Shown: positions 16,073 to 23,730 of the stretch, in pieces | How the letters are laid out: each line of letters begins with the position of its first letter | Numbering within the stretch: the first letter of the stretch is position 1 | Origin: Paenibacillus glycinis | Lineage (GTDB): Bacteria > Bacillota > Bacilli > Paenibacillales > Paenibacillaceae | Assembly (NCBI RefSeq): GCF_009909185.1 | Contig: NZ_JAAAMV010000009.1 | Location: 62,001-126,000, forward strand | Direction: 5' to 3' | DNA: 64,000 bases | Translations under genes and position numbers: made by a program | Notes under the pieces: model-generated | What the model saw: only the letters and a program-made list of their open reading frames with translations | Database searches by the model: none | Told to the model about the DNA's origin: nothing

Positions 16073-16531
16073 ATGTCAGAAGTTTTGGATGTACTTGGAC
16101 CGCGTCTACAGCATTTAACGGAATTGTCGGACGGCATGGGCTACTGCCTGATGAGAGGCGAGCTTGAACCCGGCGTATTCGTTCCTGTTCATAGCCATGA
16201 GGATCGCGAAACCTTCTTCGTCGTTTCGGGGGAGATCGAAGCGTGGAACGGCGATAAATGGTCGGTGCACCGTGCCGGCGATACGGTGGACATTCCGTCC
16301 AACCAGAAGCACGCCTGGCGGAACGTCTCGAGCGAGAAGGTAATCCTGCTGATCGCATCGACGGTCAAAATGGGTAAATTTTTCAGTGAAATCGGCCGCC
16401 CCGCCGCCTCCGTGCCGCCGGGTCCGCCCGAGCCCGCGGCTTTGATGCATTTCGTGGAAGTAGCGATCTCGTACGGCTATTGGCTCGGCACGCCCGACGA
16501 GAACGCCTCGATCGGCCTGTCGATGGGTTAA
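16073..16531 (+). CDS. cupin-domain protein
   Basis: This 152-residue single-domain cupin has the first motif around PVHSHEDRETFFVVSGEIEAW (His-His-Glu metal ligands visible) and the second around DTVDIPSNQKHAWRNV. Small cupins of this type bind a metal and act as sensors, isomerases or dioxygenases; the activity is not predictable. The C-terminal region contains a Pro-rich loop (AASVPPGPPEP). AAAAGGAG stands eight bases before the ATG. It is probably controlled by the divergent LysR. Confidence 0.88.
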   Translation: MSEVLDVLGPRLQHLTELSDGMGYCLMRGELEPGVFVPVHSHEDRETFFVVSGEIEAWNGDKWSVHRAGDTVDIPSNQKHAWRNVSSEKVILLIASTVKMGKFFSEIGRPAASVPPGPPEPAALMHFVEVAISYGYWLGTPDENASIGLSMG

Positions 16532-16550
16532 CATACGCAGCATGCGAATG

Positions 16551-16594
16551 AAAAGGCGGCGCCAGGGAAAATTGCCCTGGCGCCGCCTTTTTTT
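16551..16594 (+). terminator. strong intrinsic terminator after the cupin gene
   Basis: A 17-bp GC-rich stem starts at AAAAGGCGGCGCCAGGG (16551-16567). It closes on its complement around 16574-16590 and runs into a T-tract. Confidence 0.9.
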
Positions 16595-16770
16595 GAGTTG
16601 TGCCGGTTTCGGCGCCTAGGCGAGCACCGGGGCGCATGGCGCGTATGCGGTTGCGAAGTCGGCTGTATGTGGAATGATGCACTCGCTGTGCTTGCATGTG
16701 TACCAGCACAACGTTAGAGTCGCCGGCCTGCATGTTGGCATAAATCGAGTGCAGAGGATCATTATCATTA

Positions 16771-16789
16771 TTTAACATATTATGTTAAA
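16771..16789. promoter_or_regulatory. perfect 19-bp palindrome, candidate operator
   Basis: TTTAACATATTATGTTAAA is a perfect 9+1+9 inverted repeat about 120 bases upstream of a small membrane-protein gene. It is preceded by GATCATTATCATTATT, which resembles half of a Fur box. It probably binds a dimeric repressor; the protein is unknown. Confidence 0.5.
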
Positions 16790-16907
16790 ATTTACTCATT
16801 ACCCCAACGGACTCGCGGAGACGAGTCACGTCATAGAACAGGGGATCAAGATAGCCGAATGCCAAGCTAGCAACTTCGAGAGAACAGCAAGGAGAGAAGC
16901 GCATCGC

Positions 16908-17114
16908 ATGATCAGATTAATCGGATTATTCGTCGTGTTCGTCGCGGGGGGATTCATGATGATGGGAAGAATGAACGCCGAGCGGCGCGAGAAATGGACA
17001 TTTATCGTCCTTACATGCATCGGACTCGCGCTATGGGCAAGCCTGCTGCTTCATCGGCCGCTGGATCTGAACAAGGCCATAGGCTGGATGATCGATCGCC
17101 TGGCGAACCTGTGA
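16908..17114 (+). CDS. small two-helix membrane protein
   Basis: The 68-residue product has two hydrophobic segments (IRLIGLFVVFVAGGFMMMG and WTFIVLTCIGLALWASLLL) separated by a basic loop (RMNAERREK), so it is likely an inner-membrane hairpin. The ATG at 16908 follows CAAGGAGAG at slightly long spacing; the longer frame from 16782 overlaps the palindrome and is not credible. No family recognised. Confidence 0.55.
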   Translation: MIRLIGLFVVFVAGGFMMMGRMNAERREKWTFIVLTCIGLALWASLLLHRPLDLNKAIGWMIDRLANL

Positions 17115-17163
17115 CATGGCCCCGTATTCGGCGCGGGAGACGCTCCGCAACCGCAAGCTGCGG

Positions 17164-18273
17164 CTACTCCCGCAGCTCGAACATGTTCGTGCCCAACAGA
17201 TTGATTTTGACATGCAGCTCCAGCCCCGGGATGTCGTCGTTGACGGCAAGGCCTTTGCGGTACCAGACTTCGTTCAAGGAGTAGATGTCGACGGAGCGTT
17301 TCTTCCCGACTTCGTAGGTTTGCATGATTTCGCCTTGGATGTTCTTCCGGATCAGCTCGATCATGGGCTGCAGTCCAAGCGGTGTGCCCTGCTCGCGAAG
17401 GGAGGCGTCGAGGCTGACGTACACGCGGACGATTCGTTTGCCGTCCTTGTAGGCGGCGGTTTTCTTGACCTTGTTGTTCTTGAGCCCGGCGGTTCCCACG
17501 AAAGCGCCCCGGTCGTCCTTTAGAGGGAGGAGGCCACGCACGGTCCGTTCCTTTAACCATTTCACCCCGCTTGCTTCCTCGCGGTTGAACCTGGCCATGC
17601 TCTTGCCGTTCTTCAACGCGACCAGGCCGTTCACGATCGGCAGCGAAATCGGCTTGCCGTCTTTATCCCAGTTCTCGGAGAGCTTGATATGATCGATGAG
17701 CGCCGTCTCGAACGGTTCCCTCGCGGATCGTATGAAACGCTGGTAATTCACCGGCTCGAAGGAGGATTGCATCTGTTTAAATAAAAGATTGGGCTGGTAG
17801 TACATGGTGTTCACGGACGAAGTACCCGTAATCGGCTTCGTGCTAAGGACCTTCGCGAGATCTTCGTTCGTTGCGAATACCCAGGGCGTGTAGCGTTGAT
17901 CGCGCGTTCGCATCAACTCGTCATGGATATCGAATACCCCTCTGGCAAGCATGCGATCGCTGAAGATAAACGCTTTGTTTTGCGTCCAGTCGGTTCTCAT
18001 CTGGCTTTCCTTCTGCAGATCGTACATCGCCATGCCGATACTTTCGCCCTCGCCTTTGCCGACAACGATGGGATTCGGGGTATTGCCGCTTCCTTCCTGC
18101 TTCGCCATGGATGCAAGTTCGTTGATTTGCGCATAGATTTTATATTTGCCTTCGACATAATCGATGCCGATCAAATTGACGAAATTGAAATATTGAATAT
18201 TTTTGACGTCCCAGCATCCGCAGAGGGATAACGTCAGGCAGGCGGTCAACGCCGACTTCCAGGCTCGATTCAT
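17164..18273 (-). CDS. gerC: Ger(x)C-family spore germination lipoprotein
   Basis: This 369-residue protein has a lipoprotein signal ending in LCGC (Cys at about residue 20) followed by WDVKNIQYFNFVNLIGIDY, the conserved start of GerC-type proteins. The C-terminal domain carries the family pattern (VYVSLDASLREQG and a Leu/Ile-rich end). It is the lipoprotein subunit of a germinant receptor in the spore inner membrane. Its start overlaps the stop of the gerA-type gene by four bases, so it is the last gene of the ger operon. Confidence 0.93.
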   Translation of the reverse strand: MNRAWKSALTACLTLSLCGCWDVKNIQYFNFVNLIGIDYVEGKYKIYAQINELASMAKQEGSGNTPNPIVVGKGEGESIGMAMYDLQKESQMRTDWTQNKAFIFSDRMLARGVFDIHDELMRTRDQRYTPWVFATNEDLAKVLSTKPITGTSSVNTMYYQPNLLFKQMQSSFEPVNYQRFIRSAREPFETALIDHIKLSENWDKDGKPISLPIVNGLVALKNGKSMARFNREEASGVKWLKERTVRGLLPLKDDRGAFVGTAGLKNNKVKKTAAYKDGKRIVRVYVSLDASLREQGTPLGLQPMIELIRKNIQGEIMQTYEVGKKRSVDIYSLNEVWYRKGLAVNDDIPGLELHVKINLLGTNMFELRE

Positions 18274-19655
18274 TTTGTACCGTCCTTCATCCTCGTATCG
18301 TCCTGCAAATGGAGGTTCTGCGAACGCTTGGTCATTTTATTCGCCGGTTTCTTGAACAAGGCCCCTACGATATCCGCCCAGCTCGGCGGCGCGAGCGGAG
18401 AGAGGTACGGGATGCCGAATGATCTGAGATCCGATAAATAGGCGACGATGAGGAAGATGGACATGAAGAATCCGAACATCCCGAGTATGGAGCAGATCAA
18501 CATGACGAGAATGCGAACGATCGACACGACGGCGCTCAGCGTCGGATTCACGAGCGTATAACCGGCGATCACCGTGGTCGCGGCCACGACCGTAACCGTC
18601 GGAGACGTAATGCCGGCGCGTATGGCGGCATCGCCGACGATGATGCCGCCGACGACGGTTACCGTCGGCCCGACCGACTTCGGGAGCCGCAGCCCCGCTT
18701 CCTTGAACAGCTCGAATATGATGAGCACGCTTATCGCTTCGAGCGGAAGCGAGGTCGGAAGTCCGATGCGGTTCGTTGCGATCGTAGCCAACAACGGCAA
18801 AGGCACCTGCTCGAAATTGAATCCGAGCAGCGCGATGTAAAAACCGGGCAGGAACAACGCCAACTGACAGCCGAATAAGCGCAATATGCGCTGAAAAGAG
18901 CTGATTATCGAACGATAATAGCCGTCCTCCGGCGATTTCAGGAGCGACGTAAGCGTAACCGGAGCGATGATGGCAAGCGGTGACCCGTCCAGCAAAATCA
19001 CGAAACGCCCGCCGATCAAGTACTCCGCGGCAAAATCGGGTCGGCCGGTGTTGTCGATCAGCGGCAGGACCGTCATCGTCCGATCCGAGATGGCCTCTTC
19101 CAGCTGCGAGCTCGTGATGAGCGCGTCAATGTCGATTTTCCGTAATCGTGCCCGAGCCTCGTCGACGGCCCCCCGATTCGCGATATCTTGAATGTAGAGC
19201 AGACTAATCGCGGTCTGGCTTCTGACGCCTATCGTGAACGATTCCACTTTGAGCGTCGTCGTTCCCAGCCGTTTGCGGATCAGCGCCACGTTCGTCGTGA
19301 CGCTTTCGGTAAATCCGTCGCGCGCGCCTTTCGAGGACGTTTCCGTTACGGACTCTTCGGGGTCTCGCTGCGGCGGATCCGAGACATAGTGCAGGTAGCA
19401 GCAGGCCGTTTCCCGGTCGAACAGCAGCAAGTTGCCGTTAAACGCATGCGAGGCGAGCTCGTTCTTCCATTGCGACGTTAAGGTTAAGGGATGCTGCCGC
19501 CATGCGTCCGCGCCGCGCGCGCCTATTTCATTGATTTGCTCCCTATTGGACATGCCCTGGCAGAAGACGAACAGGAAGCTGCCGTACGGCTCGAGCACCA
19601 CGTCGCCGCAGCCTTCGAATAACGTCCGGATGTCGCTTTCGCTTAGGTTAGCCAT
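18270..19655 (-). CDS. gerA: GerA-family spore germination protein
   Basis: This 461-residue receptor A-subunit has a soluble N-terminal domain (~250 residues) with VESFTIGVRSQTAISLLYIQDIAN and the conserved LIDNTGRPDF...YLIGGRFVILLDGSP segment. Four to six membrane helices follow, containing the SVGPTVTVVGGIIVGDAAIRAG core. It is slightly shorter than the usual ~480-500. It forms the germinant-gated spore inner-membrane complex with the B and C subunits. It overlaps the upstream gerB-type gene by eight bases. The germinant is unknown. Confidence 0.95.
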   Translation of the reverse strand: MANLSESDIRTLFEGCGDVVLEPYGSFLFVFCQGMSNREQINEIGARGADAWRQHPLTLTSQWKNELASHAFNGNLLLFDRETACCYLHYVSDPPQRDPEESVTETSSKGARDGFTESVTTNVALIRKRLGTTTLKVESFTIGVRSQTAISLLYIQDIANRGAVDEARARLRKIDIDALITSSQLEEAISDRTMTVLPLIDNTGRPDFAAEYLIGGRFVILLDGSPLAIIAPVTLTSLLKSPEDGYYRSIISSFQRILRLFGCQLALFLPGFYIALLGFNFEQVPLPLLATIATNRIGLPTSLPLEAISVLIIFELFKEAGLRLPKSVGPTVTVVGGIIVGDAAIRAGITSPTVTVVAATTVIAGYTLVNPTLSAVVSIVRILVMLICSILGMFGFFMSIFLIVAYLSDLRSFGIPYLSPLAPPSWADIVGALFKKPANKMTKRSQNLHLQDDTRMKDGTK

Positions 19656-20727
19656 GGGACTTTACCGCCTTTCGCATCTTTCCCGTCCAAATGCAAATCA
19701 CGAGGACGACGCTTACGCCGCCGCAAAGCAGACTGGAGCTCGTGTAGTACGTCTTCACATGTTCATGGAATTTGACATCCGACAGCTTGAACAGATTGAC
19801 GAAATAAAGGGAGAAGGAAATCAGAAGGAGCAGAATCTCGGGATGCCGCCATTTCTTCACCCATAAGGTGTGCAGGATGTAGATCGCCAGCGAGATGCGG
19901 ATGAACGCGCCGGCCAGCCATTGATAGATGGACAGGAAGTCGGTTTGGCTCAGCATGCTGCCGATGGAAGCCATGCGCCACTGCTCGTAGGCCGGGTAGC
20001 GCAGCTTCTCGGCTTCGAAGGGGCCGAACATCGCGATGATCCCTGTCAAGGGTCCGATCGTCAGCTCGATCAGCATCAGCACGACCAGCATCATGTTCCT
20101 GCGGGACAGTTTTCCGTTGACTTCGTCCTTCAGGAAGAACACGAGGAAGATCTCCGCAATGCCCGCCGTCGTGTACCATGCGCCATGCGTGATCGTAAGC
20201 GCCGACTGTTTGAACACGGGAAAGAGGTAGCCGTAATCTTTGTATTTAAAATTAACGGCCATGACATAGAAGCCGAACAGCACGATCCATGGCAGCAGAA
20301 TGCCGTTCGTGATCGCGATCGCGGCCAGTCCCTTCCTTGCCGTGAAGTAACAGATGCCGGTAAGGCACAGTCCCACGACCCATGGCGGGGTATAGGTCAA
20401 GTAAGATGTATTCGACCATACGATCGTATCCCGTAAGCTGATGCTCGCCTGGATGAAGAAGTAGACGGTGAACAGCAGCGTGAATAGGAACCAAAACGTC
20501 GTATTCGTCTTCTCCTTCGCCCAGGTGGAGAGCGAGGAAGGGAGATGCTTGTAAATGTAGGCGTACAGCAGCCCGATCAGCATGGAAGGGACGATCGCGG
20601 CCAAGACGGAAACCCACGCGTCGCGCGTCGCGGTATCCAGCAGGATGGGAATCAGGATGACATGGTTGGAGACTCCGATAAACGTAATCAGCAGCATCGA
20701 CAACTGGAAGGGGGTGATTCCGTTCAA
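19648..20727 (-). CDS. gerB: GerB-family germinant permease subunit
   Basis: The 359-residue protein is almost entirely membrane-embedded (about ten helices) with the GerB/APC-superfamily opening ITPFQLSMLLITFIGVS. Family members bind the germinant in the membrane. The start codon is TTG (20727) with AAGGAGG ~11 bases upstream on the minus strand. It is the first gene of the operon, giving the order B-A-C rather than the more familiar A-B-C or A-C-B. Confidence 0.94.
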   Translation of the reverse strand: MNGITPFQLSMLLITFIGVSNHVILIPILLDTATRDAWVSVLAAIVPSMLIGLLYAYIYKHLPSSLSTWAKEKTNTTFWFLFTLLFTVYFFIQASISLRDTIVWSNTSYLTYTPPWVVGLCLTGICYFTARKGLAAIAITNGILLPWIVLFGFYVMAVNFKYKDYGYLFPVFKQSALTITHGAWYTTAGIAEIFLVFFLKDEVNGKLSRRNMMLVVLMLIELTIGPLTGIIAMFGPFEAEKLRYPAYEQWRMASIGSMLSQTDFLSIYQWLAGAFIRISLAIYILHTLWVKKWRHPEILLLLISFSLYFVNLFKLSDVKFHEHVKTYYTSSSLLCGGVSVVLVICIWTGKMRKAVKSHG

Positions 20728-20756
20728 ACCGATCAGATCCTCCTTTCGGATGCAAT

Positions 20757-20975
20757 GTGGCTAAGATTACCAAGTCAAGCGAATTCTATGCAGCGGTAAT
20801 GGACAACGAACGCCTTCAAGGACGGGAAGTCGCCCTGCGGGTGCAGCCGGATACGCCACTTCTTATCGAAGTTTTGCGTCGAAGTTTTACCGTGATCGCC
20901 GTCGATGCCCATGGTATATTATGGGTATGGGGCCAGCGTTTCGGGCCGGGAGAAAGGATCGTGATATCCAGATGA
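20757..20975 (+). CDS. 72-residue hypothetical protein coupled to an esterase gene
   Basis: The frame opens at GTG 20757 and ends with a TGA overlapping the ATG of the next gene (ATGA), which argues that it is real. The product (AKITKSSEFYAAVMDNERLQ, then a strand-rich C-terminal half ending GERIVISR) matches no family I know. The pyrimidine-rich upstream sequence offers no ribosome binding site because it carries the divergent gerB site, so the true start could be internal. Confidence 0.45.
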   Translation: MAKITKSSEFYAAVMDNERLQGREVALRVQPDTPLLIEVLRRSFTVIAVDAHGILWVWGQRFGPGERIVISR

Positions 20976-22363
20976 AGCAGATCGGAGCTATCATTCGACA
21001 AGGGCCTCGGCATTGGGCGATCATTCAGCAAGAAAACGGGTTCGGCAACATCGCGTTATCGGGGACGTGGGCGATGCGCGAAGAAGACGAATTCAACGCC
21101 GCGCAGGTATACGTCAGAGTCGTCGGCGAGGAAGACGGAAGAGAGGTGCTGGCCTGGCAGCCGGCCGCCATGCAGCCCGGGCGCGCATGGTCGATCACCC
21201 TGCACGCGATTGCGCAGGGCGGACTCTATCGGCTGGAAACGTGTTTGCAGCTGGACGGCAATCCGGCGTTGGAATGGGCGGTTCGCGGCGACATGGTCCA
21301 CCATATCGGCGTCGGCGATCTGTGGGTCATCGCGGGACAGAGCAACGCCGCCGGCTACGGCAAAGGGCCGTTCCGAGATGCGCCCGAGCTCGGCATCCAC
21401 TTGCTGCGCAACAACGGGGAGTGGGACTTGGCGTCGCATCCGTTTAACGAATCCACGGCTTCCATTCATTACGAGAACCGGGAATGGGCCAATCCGGGCC
21501 ATTCTCCGTTTCTGGCTTTCGGCAAGCTGCTGCGCAAAGAGGTCGGCGTCCCCGTCGGCCTGCTGCAAACCGCCTTGGGCGGATCGCCGCTCAAAGCGTG
21601 GAGTCCGGACGAGGACGGCGTGCTGTACCGCAACATGATGTCGATCATTCAATCCGCCGGCGGCAAGGTGCGCGGCATCCTCTGGTATCAAGGGTGCTCG
21701 GATTGTACGCCCGCGGATTCGTCCAGCTACCTGGAACGCTTCGGGAGTGCCGTACGGCATTGGCGCCGCGAACTGAACGATGCAAGCCTGCCGGTGCTGA
21801 CGGTGCAGCTGAATCGCTGCACGGATGCGCCGACCGAGGACGCCGACCGCTCCTGGGGACGCGTGCGCGAAGCGCAGCGCCAAGCCGCGCTCGCGATTCC
21901 CGACGTGCATGTCGTTCCGGCCCTGGATTGTCCGTTGTCCGACGGCATACATAACAGTCCCGCTGGCAATATGATCATCGGCGAGCGCATGGGCAAGGCG
22001 GCCTTGGCGCATGTATACGGGCGTGCGGCCGTGCATGCGGAAGCGCCCTGCCTCGCGTCCGCCGCATTCGCCGAAACGGAAGGCTTGCCCGGCATTCGCC
22101 TGCGCTTCGCGAACGTATCCGGTTATCTGCTCGCGATCGGTCCCGTCTCGCCGGTATTCTCGGTCGAGGATCGCGACGGCGAGATCGCGGTCGACGGCTG
22201 GCAAATCACCGGCCGCAGCGAAATCACCTTGAAGCTGGCCAGGGCGGCGGAGGGGGATACGCTCGTGCACGGGGCTTATCGGATGAATCCATCGAGCTTC
22301 CTGCCGCTGGATTCGGGAACGTACATGCCGATTCTCGCGTTCTATGGCCAGCCGGTCGCTTGA
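20972..22363 (+). CDS. sialate O-acetylesterase-like (SASA domain) protein
   Basis: This 463-residue protein has a ~100-residue N-terminal beta domain and then an SGNH/SASA hydrolase domain: GDLWVIAGQSNAAGYG (nucleophile Ser in GQSN), GGSPLKAWSPD, GILWYQGCSD, and the late Asp/His block CPLSDGIHNS. A C-terminal beta domain follows. Such enzymes remove acetyl groups from carbohydrates, here probably plant or microbial polysaccharides. No signal peptide is visible, so it acts in the cytoplasm, perhaps on imported oligosaccharides. I start at 20972 because it overlaps the upstream stop; the frame is open further 5' but overlaps that gene. Confidence 0.85.
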   Translation: MKQIGAIIRQGPRHWAIIQQENGFGNIALSGTWAMREEDEFNAAQVYVRVVGEEDGREVLAWQPAAMQPGRAWSITLHAIAQGGLYRLETCLQLDGNPALEWAVRGDMVHHIGVGDLWVIAGQSNAAGYGKGPFRDAPELGIHLLRNNGEWDLASHPFNESTASIHYENREWANPGHSPFLAFGKLLRKEVGVPVGLLQTALGGSPLKAWSPDEDGVLYRNMMSIIQSAGGKVRGILWYQGCSDCTPADSSSYLERFGSAVRHWRRELNDASLPVLTVQLNRCTDAPTEDADRSWGRVREAQRQAALAIPDVHVVPALDCPLSDGIHNSPAGNMIIGERMGKAALAHVYGRAAVHAEAPCLASAAFAETEGLPGIRLRFANVSGYLLAIGPVSPVFSVEDRDGEIAVDGWQITGRSEITLKLARAAEGDTLVHGAYRMNPSSFLPLDSGTYMPILAFYGQPVA

Positions 22364-22448
22364 ATCGGGAAGGGCAGTCATGTTCCGGGCGATCGTGCAG
22401 GCTGGGCGCTGCGCGTTCCGCGCAGGATAAGATAGGTTAGGGTAGGAT

Positions 22449-22482
22449 AGGCGGAAATCTCCGGCCGGGGATTTTCGCCTTT
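22449..22482 (+). terminator. intrinsic terminator after the SASA esterase gene
   Basis: AGGCGGAAATCTCCGG (22449-22464) pairs with CCGGGGATTTTCGCCT (22465-22480), with wobble pairs, followed by TT. Confidence 0.7.
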
Positions 22483-22534
22483 CGTCGTTTCTGACGCGAA
22501 TGCGAGCCTGGGATGCAGTTGTTGTTGCATTTGA

Positions 22535-22546
22535 ATGCTATAGCAT
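22535..22546. promoter_or_regulatory. MarR operator, copy 1
   Basis: ATGCTATAGCAT is a perfect 12-bp palindrome 43 bases upstream of the MarR start, next to an AT-rich promoter. The identical 12-mer recurs at 23067 upstream of the doxX-like gene. Confidence 0.75.
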
Positions 22547-22588
22547 ATATAATTCGTTCATAAAGGTTGCCTGTCAAAGGAGACGACG

Positions 22589-23014
22589 ATGGAACTATTT
22601 GATTTTACGGGATTTCAGATACATCGCACGGACGTGAAGATGAACAACTATTTTACGAAGCAGTTGAAACCGTTCGAGATCACCCCGGATCAATGGGGCA
22701 TTCTCAGCGTGCTGGACGACGATAAGGCAACGACGCAGAAGGAGCTCGCGGAAGCGATCGACCGCGATCAGACCACGGTTGTTCGCATGATTCATTCCTT
22801 GGAGAAGAAAGGAATCGTCATGCGCTTCGTCCACGATACGGATAAGCGCTCGCATAACCTGTACCTCACGGACAAAGGGGCGGCGCTCAAAGCGAAGGTG
22901 CTTCCCGTCGTGATCGCGGCGCATCGTCATGCCACGCGCTACTTGAGCGAGACGGAAATCAACGAGCTGAAAGCGATGCTCGAGAAGCTCTACGCGAGCG
23001 TCAATGAGGAATAA
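22589..23014 (+). CDS. MarR-family transcriptional regulator
   Basis: This 141-residue MarR protein has the winged helix-turn-helix around ITPDQWGILSVLDDDKATTQKELAEAIDRDQTTVVRMIHSLEKKGIV and the wing DTDKRSHNLYLTDKG. The AAAGGAG site precedes the ATG. Identical palindromes before this gene and before the following DoxX gene imply autoregulation and control of doxX. The ligand is unknown; in this setting it is probably phenolic or electrophilic. Confidence 0.92.
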   Translation: MELFDFTGFQIHRTDVKMNNYFTKQLKPFEITPDQWGILSVLDDDKATTQKELAEAIDRDQTTVVRMIHSLEKKGIVMRFVHDTDKRSHNLYLTDKGAALKAKVLPVVIAAHRHATRYLSETEINELKAMLEKLYASVNEE

Positions 23015-23066
23015 GCGAGGGAGGTGAGCGGATGAAATCCGGCGTTTGCGCACACGGGCCATTTAT

Positions 23067-23078
23067 ATGCTATAGCAT
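23067..23078. promoter_or_regulatory. MarR operator, copy 2
   Basis: The palindrome ATGCTATAGCAT, identical to 22535-22546, lies 43 bases before the DoxX start, at the same distance as the first copy from the marR start. The flanks (ATTTAT...GTAAAT) extend the symmetry. Confidence 0.75.
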
Positions 23079-23121
23079 GTAAATACATCGAACAAAAACC
23101 AACTTAAAGGAGCGGCAAACG

Positions 23122-23460
23122 ATGGTTATCATGATTTTGCAAGTGATTGTCGGGGTCTTTTTTATGTTTACGGGGGTTCGCATCATCAGCGGCAAAATGG
23201 CGCATGAATTCAAACGCTTCGGACTTCCGCCGTTTTTTAATTTCATGACGGGATTCATCGAGATCGCAGGCTCGCTCGGCATGATCGCGGGGCTCTGGTA
23301 CGCGATGACGGCGGCGGCAGCCGGGCTACTGCTAGGCGCCACCATGCTGGCAGCGGCCTTCGTCCTGCTGGTCTTAGCCAAGGATCCGTTCCGGAAGGCC
23401 ATACCGTCGATCGTGCTCTGCCTGCTGTCCCTCGCGATCAGCATGAGTCTCTTGATTTAA
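23122..23460 (+). CDS. DoxX-family membrane protein
   Basis: The 112-residue product has four hydrophobic helices (VIMILQVIVGVFFMFTGVRI and others), with the conserved FKRFGLPPFFNFMTGFIEIAGSLGMI core of DoxX/YphA-like proteins. These small membrane proteins are linked to redox or detoxification responses, often next to MarR regulators. AAAGGAG precedes the ATG. It is predicted to be under the upstream MarR. Confidence 0.88.
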   Translation: MVIMILQVIVGVFFMFTGVRIISGKMAHEFKRFGLPPFFNFMTGFIEIAGSLGMIAGLWYAMTAAAAGLLLGATMLAAAFVLLVLAKDPFRKAIPSIVLCLLSLAISMSLLI

Positions 23461-23574
23461 CCTGCGGATGCGAACGCGCGAGAAGCAATTCCTCGCCTTG
23501 GTTGCTTATATCGGCTTCCAAGACGACCGGATGCGGCCGGACGCCGAAACGTAACGCCAGCGCCGAAATGAAGG

Positions 23575-23651
23575 ACAAGCCCCGCCGCAAAGGCGCGGCC
23601 GCGACGAAGCCTGTGCACGCGAACGCGGCCGCCCGGCAGGGCTTGTTTTTA
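23575..23651 (+). terminator. long GC-rich hairpin with T-run after doxX
   Basis: ACAAGCCC (23575-23582) pairs with GGGCTTGT (23639-23646), followed by Ts. The long interior contains GCGGCCGC twice (around 23596 and 23624), which can pair within the loop. Open frames across this stretch look like shadows of the stem. Confidence 0.6.
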
Positions 23652-23730
23652 TCGTCCGACGTCGGCAACGGCCTCGAAGCGCCGATCCTGAGGCGAGGAA
23701 GCGGAGGCATGCGCGCCAGCCCCGTAATTT

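Noticed and set aside
16755-16775. Fur box
   Set aside because: GATCATTATCATTATT matches only part of the 19-bp consensus; the adjacent perfect palindrome is the stronger signal.
23438-23710. 90-codon minus-strand frame after doxX
   Set aside because: It covers the long terminator hairpin and part of the doxX 3' end; composition is shadow-like.
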